In this document: piece after piece, positions 57,601-64,000 of the stretch
Position numbering within the stretch: position 1 is the first letter of the stretch
How the letters are laid out: every line of letters starts with the position of its first letter
Program-made: the position numbers and the translations under genes
Origin: Paenibacillus sp. SYP-B4298
Lineage (GTDB): Bacteria; Bacillota; Bacilli; Paenibacillales; Paenibacillaceae
Length of the DNA stretch: 64,000 nucleotides
Direction: 5' to 3'
Assembly (NCBI RefSeq): GCF_027627475.1
Contig: NZ_CP115484.1
Location: 1,301,501-1,365,500 of the forward strand
The notes under the pieces: generated by a model
The model's input: the letters and a program-made list of their open reading frames with translations, nothing else
Told to the model about the DNA's origin: nothing
The model's database searches: none

Positions 57601-60600
57601 ACACCTATGAGGTTAGCGGGACGGCCTCAGGAATTGGCGGTAGCGTGAGCGATACGTGGTCGTTTGATTTTACCTATGACAAGACCCCTCCAAGTCTAAG
57701 CGACTATAAAGTGTATGAGGAGAATCAGCGAACTTATCTGGAGCTGACAGTAAAAGACAATCATTATGTGAGCGGCTTGCAGGTGGCTACCAGTGGCGGC
57801 GGCGCAGTAAGCGATCTGGTGGCTGTGAAGTCACCCGACAGTGTGGCGGCGGACGGTTCTACCTTGGTGACTGTCCACGTGGACATCACCGAAGGACTGA
57901 AGAAGCTGGAAGAGCACAATATGCCGACAGATAAGGTATATGTCGATCTGTTTGACTATGCCATGAACTATAGCAGAGGCGAGGTGACGCTGCGTCATAT
58001 TGAGGCCGAGCAGGTCACACTGGACCAGACCGAGCTTGCTCTGACGGTGGGGACTACCCGTGATTTGAAGGCTGTGGTCACTCCGGATAATGCCACGAAT
58101 CCTGTGCTCGTATGGAGCAGCTCCAATCCGGCTATTGCGGAAGTGGATGATCATGGAGCCGTGAGTGGAGTAGCAGAAGGGGAAGCAATGATTACCGTCG
58201 CCGTGTCCAATGGCAAGAAGGCGACGAGCATGGTTACCGTCAACCCGATCGGTGATCTGGGCATCGTGCTGGAGCGCGAGGAGCTCCAACTGAAGACCGG
58301 AGAATTACGTCAACTGAAGGCTACGCTCAATGAAGCCATCGTCTCAGGGGCGGTTGGGTGGAAGAGCTCCAATGAGAAAGTGGCTGCTGTTGATCAGAGC
58401 GGCGGCGTAACGGCTATCGCGGAAGGCACTGCCGAGATTACGGCTACGATCTCTGGCAAATCAGCGACGATCCGCATTACCGTCGTTTACCCGGTAGACC
58501 CGGATTTCGTGGTCGAGAATGGCGTATTGGTGGAATACAAAGGTATGGGCGGACATTTGACAATCCCGGAGAATGTGCGAGAGATTGCCGGCCAGGTATT
58601 CCAATACCGTAATGACATCTATTCTCTCAAGTTCGGTCCGAATCTGCGCAAGATCGGCGCCGAGGCGTTTGCTTATAATACAGAGCTGAGTAGTATAGAG
58701 TTTTCTAACGGACTGGAAACGATTGGAGAGAATGCGTTCTACGAAGCATCGAAGCTGACTGAGCTGCTGCTGCCGGACTCCGTTACGGAGATTGGAGCCA
58801 ACGCCTTCGCCAATGCCACGACATTGCAGAAGGTTCATCTGCCATCAGGACTTGTACGCATTGAGGACGGCGTGTTCCAGGAGAATCGTGCACTGACAAC
58901 GATCAATATTCCCGCCTCATTAACTGAGATTGGCAACAGAGCATTCTATATTACACCAGCACTGACCTCGATCGAGCTGCCTGACGCACTGCAGAAGATT
59001 GAAGCGGGAGCCTTCGCCTCTTCGGGTCTGTCCTCTGTTATCATTCCGAGGAATGTGAGGGAGATTGGCGAGCGGGCCTTTATGGGAAGCCCTGTACAAC
59101 GTCTGGAGCTGGGGGCGGGAGTCACGACCATCGGTCTGGGCGCGTTCATCCAGACGAAGCTGGAGAGCATCATCATCCCGGATACGGTCAAGACGATTGA
59201 GAGCCAGGCCTTTGCCGAGATTGACTCCCTGACGAGCGTGAAGCTGGGAGCAGGCGTAACAGAGCTTGGCGACCAGGCATTCCATCATTCTACACAATCG
59301 CTGCTTCGGAGCATCGAGGTGGACCCGGCTAACCCGGCCTACAGTAGTGTGGACGGTGTCCTGTTTAATCATGACAAGACAATATTGCTGCGCTACCCTT
59401 CGGGTCATCCCCGCGAGAGCTATACGATTCCGTCCGGGGTGACACTCGTGTATGATCATGCATTCCAGGCGGCAGTCAATCTGATCGAGATCCAATTCCC
59501 GGATACGCTCACCGCGATTGGCAGTCATGCATTCAACACCGCCACTAGCTTGCGTTCGTTGTCGCTGCCTGCGAGCGTGAAGGAGATTGGACGCTCCGCA
59601 TTTGTGAAAGCAATACGACTGGAGACGCTGGACCTGGGCGAGGGTGTGCAGGAGGTGGGGGATTACGCCTTTGCTTACAATGAGAGCCTGAAGAGCATCC
59701 GCCTTGGCAAGGTGCGAAAGCTTGGGGCGTATGCCTTCCAATATAATAGCAGCTTGGTAGAGTTTACTTTTCCGGACAGTGTAGAATCAGTAGGACAGTC
59801 CGTGCTGGGCAACAATCAGCGGCTGTCTGTTGTCAACATCGGCGCCGGTCTGACGGAAATGGGCGGCAGCCCGTTTGCCAGCTCGCAGTTTATTAAGGAA
59901 ATTCACGTATCGCCGTCTAACCCGGCCTATGTCAGCGAGAACGGGGTGCTGTTCAATAAGACGAAGACCGACCTGATCCAGTACCCGGTGGCGAAGCCGG
60001 ATACAGCCTATACAATTCCGGCTACGGTAGAGCATGTCAGCGATTATGCGTTCCAGAGTGCGAAATTCCTGGAGAAGGTCGTATTTCAGGAGGGATTGAA
60101 GTCCATCGGGGTGTCCGCATTCAATAATGTGAATCGCTTGTCAGTCATCGAATTGCCAGACAGCCTGGAGAAGATCGGCATGTTCGCGCTATCGGGAACA
60201 GCCGTGGAGGAGCTCCGACTCGGCAACCATGTGAAGGAAATCAGTGCATGGGCATTCGCCTTCTCGGAGCGTCTGAAGTCTGCGACCATTCAGGGGGATA
60301 ATGCCACACTCGGCAGCTTTGCCTTTGCGGGTGCGACCCAACTGAAATCCGTTATTATCGGCCAAGGTATCCGAGAGATTGACTTCGCCGCGTTCGAACC
60401 CGGCACGATCATTCAGGGATGGGATAAGTCCGCTGCACAGGAATATGCGGCAGGCAATGGTCTTACATTTGAGACGTATCCAGCGTACACAGTCAAGCTG
60501 GAAGCTGCGGCTGGCTCTGTCGTTAGAGCTTCAGCGCAGGGTGGAGCAGGAGAGAAGCTCTACCGGTTCAGAGTCGGCAAGACCGGCGCTGACCAGACAG

Positions 60601-61970
60601 TAGTCAAGCAGGCCTACTCCTCGCGCAACGAATATCAATGGGGCGGGCTGGAGGCAGGAAGCTATACACTCTATGTCGATGCAAAGGATGAAAATGGAGT
60701 CATCATCACAGCAGCAACGACGGTTACAGTCGGAGGCTCCTCCAACAGCGGCTATGTGCCAGCAGACAGCAGCACTCCTGCTGTGCGCATTACAGACAAC
60801 ACAGGCAAGGAGCTGCAGACGATCCGAAATGTAGAGGTCAAGGCGGATCGTGTGGAGCTGGCGTTGACAGCCGATACGCTGGACACGCTGTTCCATAAGG
60901 CAGCAACCGATAACACGGGCATCCAGAGAGTCGGGATAACCATTCCGCAGATCGGTAAGGAGCGCACGTATATGCTGAATATTCCTAGCAGCTATGTAGC
61001 CGCCGGGAATGGCAAGAAGCTGCTTGGTCTGACGACAGCGCTTGGAACCGTGGAGATCAGCGACCAGTTGCTAACTGTGGAGCAGGTCGGTCAGACGAAG
61101 AATCTGACATTGAGGATGAGCGCCGCTGACACGTCGAAGCTAGACGCACGTCTGCAAGCGCAGATCGGGAAGCATCCCGTCATCGAGCTAAGCATTCTTG
61201 CGGATGGCAAACCAGTGTCATGGAATAACGACGCAGCGCCGGCATCTATTACGATTCCTTATACCCCATCGGCTGCGGAGCAAGCCAAGCCGGAGCAGCT
61301 CGGCATTGTGCATATCGATGATCAAGGTCAAGCCATACTGCTGTCCTCAGCATCGTATGATCAGACGGCAGGCGCCATCCGGTTCACTACCCCGCATTTC
61401 AGTACATTCGCTGTGGCATTCATAGACAAGCCATTCGGCGATATGAACAGCTATGCGTGGGCTGACAGCCAGGTTGCGGCTCTGGTGGCCAAAGGCATCA
61501 TCAAGGGCACTGCGGAGAATACCTTCAGCCCTGGAGCCAATGTCACACGCGCGGACTTTGTAACGATGCTGGTGCGGGCATTGGGGATTCATGCCGAAGC
61601 AAGCGGCCAGTTCGAGGACGTGGCAGAGGGCAGCTACTATGCTGAAGCTGTGGCGGTTGCCAGAGAGCTCGGTATTGCGCAAGGCGCGGGCAACCGGTTC
61701 TATCCGACGAATAGTATCACCAGACAGGATATGATGGTGCTGACAGAGCGTGCGCTTCGCAAGGTAGGCAAGCTGCAGTCCACCGTCCAGACGCAGGAGC
61801 TGGAGGGCTTCACGGATCGAAGTCAGATTGCTGGTTACGCTGAGGAGAGCATCGCGGCACTGGTAGAGAAAGGTTTGATTCAGGGTGCGAACAACCGCAT
61901 TCGCCCTGAGGCGATGACGACACGCGCGGAAGCGGCCGTATTCCTATACCGAGTTTATTCTATGAAATAA
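54612..61970 (+). CDS. Giant S-layer-anchored subtilase with Big2, BspA-type LRR and SLH domains
   Basis: A 2,452-residue secreted protein. The start is GTG 54612 with AGGAGGG 6 nt upstream; a longer frame from 54531 would cover the Fur box. Order: signal peptide (1-37, ending in an Ala run); I9-like propeptide (about 70-200); S8 subtilase with Asp249 (IIDTGLDW), His325 (HGTHVAG) and Ser646 (GTSMAAP), interrupted by a PA domain (about 480-590, LKGKIALISRAG); C5a-peptidase-like beta domains (about 700-1130); two Big2 domains (1132-1294); roughly two dozen LRR_5 repeats (1308-1953); further beta domains; three SLH domains (2275-2452, DVAEGSYYAEAV type). The SLH domains tether it to secondary cell wall polymer. 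A Fur box controls it, implying a role in iron acquisition from proteins. The triad is complete, so it should be active. Confidence 0.92.
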   Translation: MSAKLKAHGSRWLSVILSGALLCGSLSAGWGNAAAAAVMGEEVAVTLGNTEVELDVASEIAAELPAGMEPSLRYKLENDESSNEGGLKAEVAPAADPDEQVNLIVELAGEPLLSRFSPLAIQMQAQAVQNRQAVLENEHTAAKQRLSGLLGGSQGSTGLMSRSAAQGPEVVYEYFTVLNGLSIVTEYKHLEQIAALEGVKQVWVASQYEPIRPADSASPMLASSSDMLGASQAYELGLTGRGTTVAIIDTGLDWKHEAFASNMPPQATLKHNRSKIAGILSTHEMSAGNVQLDTVYINDKVPFAYDYADKDTNVIPSRSNHDNVHGTHVAGIVAGNGGEIKGIAPDAQLLIMKVFNDVNSFTNDASILAALDDSVKLGADVINMSLGANAGFTEAGESSKQAMYERIGDAGIQLIVSAGNNYSSAYGNQSGRHLPYAVEPDNAIIASPSTYPAALSVASMKSSELTKMPYLQANGRDIMFEDFSGPSDPKLQALEGTYEYVYAGFGSEEELQEAGDLKGKIALISRAGDISFADKVMNAYAAGAVAAVIFNNEAKSVVMDISYYYIPAVLISEENGNYLRQLDTKQMTVGEELTANMANPEAGRMSDFSSWGPAPDLKLKPEITAPGDPVYSSVLDNGYENLSGTSMAAPNAAGAAALIKQYIQDKTGAASSAEISGLVQSLMMSTAVPVQDEEGQYYSPRKQGAGMVSIRQAMQAEAYLSVEGSSRPKAELGYNTDGRFSFTFIIHSLSDQTKTYTLKTAALSEKFIDNNGKPLFAQQSQDYTGHGVDVQYAGADNGTVTVEPHGQATVSVTITLSDELKQQLNSTAVNGTFIDGFVLLTEEQHQLSLPFLGFYGDWAKPALFDGTQYGEEGFSIRGSYPYNKHAEAPYLLGQNHIALALGGEGVVEPEKFAISPKGLSKVARAIGTSTGLLRNAEQLTYAVKDHEGHIVKEMKYSYIPKSYYSYGSITYAEAFMPSQPFFDGLDQNKQEVPEGRYTYEVSGTASGIGGSVSDTWSFDFTYDKTPPSLSDYKVYEENQRTYLELTVKDNHYVSGLQVATSGGGAVSDLVAVKSPDSVAADGSTLVTVHVDITEGLKKLEEHNMPTDKVYVDLFDYAMNYSRGEVTLRHIEAEQVTLDQTELALTVGTTRDLKAVVTPDNATNPVLVWSSSNPAIAEVDDHGAVSGVAEGEAMITVAVSNGKKATSMVTVNPIGDLGIVLEREELQLKTGELRQLKATLNEAIVSGAVGWKSSNEKVAAVDQSGGVTAIAEGTAEITATISGKSATIRITVVYPVDPDFVVENGVLVEYKGMGGHLTIPENVREIAGQVFQYRNDIYSLKFGPNLRKIGAEAFAYNTELSSIEFSNGLETIGENAFYEASKLTELLLPDSVTEIGANAFANATTLQKVHLPSGLVRIEDGVFQENRALTTINIPASLTEIGNRAFYITPALTSIELPDALQKIEAGAFASSGLSSVIIPRNVREIGERAFMGSPVQRLELGAGVTTIGLGAFIQTKLESIIIPDTVKTIESQAFAEIDSLTSVKLGAGVTELGDQAFHHSTQSLLRSIEVDPANPAYSSVDGVLFNHDKTILLRYPSGHPRESYTIPSGVTLVYDHAFQAAVNLIEIQFPDTLTAIGSHAFNTATSLRSLSLPASVKEIGRSAFVKAIRLETLDLGEGVQEVGDYAFAYNESLKSIRLGKVRKLGAYAFQYNSSLVEFTFPDSVESVGQSVLGNNQRLSVVNIGAGLTEMGGSPFASSQFIKEIHVSPSNPAYVSENGVLFNKTKTDLIQYPVAKPDTAYTIPATVEHVSDYAFQSAKFLEKVVFQEGLKSIGVSAFNNVNRLSVIELPDSLEKIGMFALSGTAVEELRLGNHVKEISAWAFAFSERLKSATIQGDNATLGSFAFAGATQLKSVIIGQGIREIDFAAFEPGTIIQGWDKSAAQEYAAGNGLTFETYPAYTVKLEAAAGSVVRASAQGGAGEKLYRFRVGKTGADQTVVKQAYSSRNEYQWGGLEAGSYTLYVDAKDENGVIITAATTVTVGGSSNSGYVPADSSTPAVRITDNTGKELQTIRNVEVKADRVELALTADTLDTLFHKAATDNTGIQRVGITIPQIGKERTYMLNIPSSYVAAGNGKKLLGLTTALGTVEISDQLLTVEQVGQTKNLTLRMSAADTSKLDARLQAQIGKHPVIELSILADGKPVSWNNDAAPASITIPYTPSAAEQAKPEQLGIVHIDDQGQAILLSSASYDQTAGAIRFTTPHFSTFAVAFIDKPFGDMNSYAWADSQVAALVAKGIIKGTAENTFSPGANVTRADFVTMLVRALGIHAEASGQFEDVAEGSYYAEAVAVARELGIAQGAGNRFYPTNSITRQDMMVLTERALRKVGKLQSTVQTQELEGFTDRSQIAGYAEESIAALVEKGLIQGANNRIRPEAMTTRAEAAVFLYRVYSMK

Positions 61971-61991
61971 TAGGTAACCTCACCTACACCT

Positions 61992-62036
61992 GGGGCTGTC
62001 CCAAAAGTCATAAATGACCTAGGGACGCCCCTTCTT
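61992..62036 (+). terminator. Terminator after the giant protease gene
   Basis: An 11-nt arm (61992-62002, GGGGCTGTCCC) pairs with 62022-62031 (GGGACGCCCC), followed by TTCTT. The left arm is part of a 26-nt sequence repeated at 49765-49790. Confidence 0.75.
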
Positions 62037-62051
62037 CATATCGTCAAACCA

Positions 62052-62117
62052 AAAGAAACCGTTACTTGGTAAAATGGAGGTACTACCCAACCAGCTACCA
62101 AAGGAGACGGTTTCTTT
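62052..62117. repeat. Two-part hairpin of unknown origin
   Basis: AAAGAAACCGT (62052-62062) pairs with ACGGTTTCTTT (62107-62117), and the inner TTGGTA/TACCAA words pair as well. A further 7-bp dyad (ACGCCCT 62143-62149, AGGGCGT 62178-62184) follows. The 325-bp gap 61971-62295 has no gene that I can support; it may hold the remains of a mobile element. Confidence 0.6.
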
Positions 62118-62197
62118 GTTCAACTCAGGAGCGATGAGGGATACGCCCTGTCGGTTCCGCCATCTCACCCGCATACTAGGGCGTGTCTGTGCTGCAC

Positions 62198-62226
62198 TTG
62201 CCAACTGCCGCAGGAATCGCTATAAC
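62198..62226 (+). promoter_or_regulatory. SigA-type promoter of the LysR gene
   Basis: TTGCCA (62198-62203), 17 nt, TATAAC (62221-62226), about 70 nt before the LysR start. Confidence 0.6.
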
Positions 62227-62295
62227 TAGTAATAATGATCACTTTATGTTTGTTCGAGCGATAACAAGCTTAATGAATAGCAAGGATGGGATACA

Positions 62296-63207
62296 ATGAC
62301 ATTGCAGCAGTTGAAATATGTGCTGGAGGTAGCCAACCGGGGCTCGATGAATGAAGCGGCCAAGCGGCTATTCATCTCCCAGCCCAGCTTGTCCAATGCC
62401 ATCAAGGAGCTGGAGAAGGAGATCAAGATCACGATCTTCGAGCGGACGAATAAAGGCATCTCGCTATCGAAGGAAGGGGCGGAGTTTCTTGGCTATGCCC
62501 GCCAGGTTATCGAGCAGGCGGAGCTGCTGGAGGGGAGATATCTGAATGCCAAGCCTTCGCCGCAGCATTTCTCAGTATCTACCCAGCACTACGCATTTGC
62601 CGTTAATGCGTTCGTAAAGCTGGTGCGGGAGCACGGCCAGGATGAGTATGAGCTGGCGCTGCGCGAGACGAAGACACATGAGATTATTCAGGATGTGAAA
62701 AGCCAGCGCAGCGAGATCGGCATCCTGTATGTGAATGAATTCAATGCCAAGGTTATCAATCGGCTGCTGAAGGATGCGAATCTCAAGTTTACCAGTCTGT
62801 TCACCGCCAGGCCCCACATCTTTATCAGCACCACCAACCCGTTGGCGAAGCAGTCGATCGTCACTGTGGATGAGCTGAAGGATTACCCGTATTTGTATTT
62901 CGAGCAAGGTGAATATAATTCTTTTCATTTCTCGGAGGAAATTCTGAGCACCCTTTCTCACCCCAAGAGCATCTGCGTCAATGATCGGGCAACACTGTTC
63001 AATCTGCTGATCGGACTGAACGGCTACACCATCTCCACGGGTGTGCTCAGCAAGGATCTGAACGGCAATGACATCATCCCGGTGCCGCTCGATTGTGATG
63101 AGACGATTAATGTGGGCTGGATATGCCATCAGAACGCTGCCCTGTCGAAGCTGGCCGCCGAATATATCGACGCGCTCTATGAATCGATTAGTGCTACAGG
63201 CTACTGA
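62296..63207 (+). CDS. LysR-family transcriptional regulator
   Basis: A 303-residue regulator with the N-terminal LysR winged HTH (MTLQQLKYVLEVANRGSMNEAAKRLF broken here as MTLQQLKYVLEVA and SMNEAAKRLFISQPSLSNAI) and a C-terminal effector domain from about residue 92. The start at ATG 62296 has AAGGATG upstream. LysR proteins usually act on a divergent or neighbouring gene; here the neighbour is a convergent catalase-related gene, so the target is unclear. The effector is not evident from sequence. Confidence 0.92.
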   Translation: MTLQQLKYVLEVANRGSMNEAAKRLFISQPSLSNAIKELEKEIKITIFERTNKGISLSKEGAEFLGYARQVIEQAELLEGRYLNAKPSPQHFSVSTQHYAFAVNAFVKLVREHGQDEYELALRETKTHEIIQDVKSQRSEIGILYVNEFNAKVINRLLKDANLKFTSLFTARPHIFISTTNPLAKQSIVTVDELKDYPYLYFEQGEYNSFHFSEEILSTLSHPKSICVNDRATLFNLLIGLNGYTISTGVLSKDLNGNDIIPVPLDCDETINVGWICHQNAALSKLAAEYIDALYESISATGY

Positions 63208-63261
63208 CACGGATTCATCTGAACAATGCAGGGCAAGCGGGGAGCTGCCAACGCGCGTCTC

Positions 63262-64000
63262 CTAGCCCTCGTCTGTACGCCTTCGCCAAGACTCTGCATA
63301 GACTGCACTGCGGAAATGCAGGATCGGGTCATCCGTCAGTTCGATGCCCTGAGAGACCATAGCCGGATCCATAAATAGGTCATGTGGCTCATCCACCGAA
63401 CGTAGAATGGACAGTTGCCCCACCTCGACCCGCCTGCGGCTGTTAGGCCAACGGCTCGTCGGGTCGTCCAACGGGTCGCCTTCCTCGCCCAGCACGATAT
63501 GGAGGCGAAAGCTCACTTCCTCGTGGGCAAGCCGCTGCGCCATTTCCTCAGCCATGTACTGCTGCGGCAATTCAGTGAAGCCGGACAACGGCACAGTGTG
63601 AACACCCGCATCAGGCTGCCATTCAAACTTCACGGGCTGCAAGTGATCATCCTGATCGCGTAGTAAAAACGTGTGAATCCCGTAATAGCGGCAGGTGGCA
63701 TAGCTTATCGGAGGCAGCAGATGGCCAGCAGCGAGCAGACTGTTCTTGCCTTCGGCAAAGTGCTCGGCCATATCCTTGATCATATCAGCGATGGTCAGCT
63801 CTCCTGATTTTGCGCGCCGATAATCCCCAATCAGGTCCATGAAGGATGCAGGGGTACGCGCAAAGAATACAGGCAGGGTAACGCCAACGAAATTCGACAC
63901 CATGCCGTCAGGCTGCTTGAATTGCACCGCCATTCCTTTGACTAGCGACAAGACATCTGTCTGAGTTGGATCAGGCGAGCTTTGGGAGAAACGGACGATC
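63262..64000 (-). CDS. Catalase-related heme peroxidase (SrpA-like), N-terminus beyond right edge
   Basis: The frame is open to the right edge and the visible part (245 codons) starts IVRFSQSSPDPTQTDVLSLV, so the gene continues outside the window; TTG 63951 is internal. Family features are VLSLVKGMAVQF, YYGIHTFLLRDQDDHLQPVKF and the C-terminal FRLHIVLGEEGDPLDDPTSRWP, which match the shorter catalase-related peroxidases rather than classical catalases. The gene probably detoxifies peroxides using heme. It converges with the LysR gene, 54 nt apart, with no clear terminator between. The heme-distal His is in the missing part. Confidence 0.85.
   Translation of the reverse strand, partial: IVRFSQSSPDPTQTDVLSLVKGMAVQFKQPDGMVSNFVGVTLPVFFARTPASFMDLIGDYRRAKSGELTIADMIKDMAEHFAEGKNSLLAAGHLLPPISYATCRYYGIHTFLLRDQDDHLQPVKFEWQPDAGVHTVPLSGFTELPQQYMAEEMAQRLAHEEVSFRLHIVLGEEGDPLDDPTSRWPNSRRRVEVGQLSILRSVDEPHDLFMDPAMVSQGIELTDDPILHFRSAVYAESWRRRTDEG

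Noticed and set aside
63262-63951. TTG 63951 as start of the catalase-related gene
   Set aside because: The frame stays open upstream to the window edge with family-like residues (VRFSQSSPDPTQTDVLSLV), so the start lies outside.

Overview
The window looks like a chromosomal segment of an endospore-forming, high-GC member of the Paenibacillaceae (Paenibacillus-like). Evidence: a complete gerA/B/C-type germinant receptor operon, a collagen-like exosporium-type protein, an S-layer-anchored giant protease, many lipoprotein-based carbohydrate ABC importers controlled by YesM/YesN-type two-component systems, AGGAGG-type ribosome binding sites and frequent GTG/TTG starts. No rRNA or tRNA gene was seen. 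The species assignment is an inference.

Layout. 1-10741: a LacI-type repressor (cut by the left edge) divergent from a GH3 beta-glucosidase, then an oligosaccharide importer whose two permeases diverge from a histidine kinase, a response regulator and a solute-binding lipoprotein. 10742-13299: a G-rich non-coding stretch followed by two tandem CRISPR arrays with type I-C-like repeats, each with its own leader and with no cas gene in the window; the distal end of array 2 decays into fossil repeats. 13570-17278: cysJI sulfite reductase. 17587-20770: an AraC/periplasmic-binding-fold regulator and an iron-siderophore binding lipoprotein behind a Fur box. 21031-22962: a NERD-domain helicase. 23122-27116: spore germination operon. 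27276-35717: arabinoxylan/xylo-oligosaccharide uptake and degradation (two permeases, binding protein, GH43, polyol dehydrogenase) plus a second YesM/YesN pair. 36075-47107: a ten-gene co-directional cluster (ROK repressor, asparaginase II, five-part peptide ABC importer, M17 aminopeptidase, CutC, ROK sugar kinase) that looks like a peptide or glycopeptide salvage unit. 47191-49734: YebC-family protein, collagen-like protein and a small DUF4183-type protein. 49894-51596: an AT-richer BlaI/M56 two-gene regulatory unit with an 18-bp perfect palindrome over its promoter. 51903-54194: metE. 54612-61970: a 2,452-residue surface protein (subtilase, Big2, BspA-type leucine-rich repeats, three SLH domains) with a near-perfect Fur box (18/19) just downstream of its promoter. 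62296-64000: a LysR regulator and a catalase-related peroxidase cut by the right edge.

How it works together. The ABC importer modules share a plan: extracytoplasmic lipoprotein, two permeases and a dedicated sensor kinase/AraC-type regulator. In the first module, matching direct repeats (two boxes spaced 20 bp) lie before both the permease operon and the binding-protein gene, tying the divergent pieces into one regulon. Iron is a second theme: Fur-like sites precede both the siderophore-binding lipoprotein and the giant S-layer protease, suggesting that proteolysis at the cell surface is switched on under iron starvation. The most unusual items are that Fur-controlled protease, the orphan tandem CRISPR arrays with fossil repeats, the ten-gene salvage cluster, and the BlaI/M56 unit without a recognisable sensor domain or target gene.
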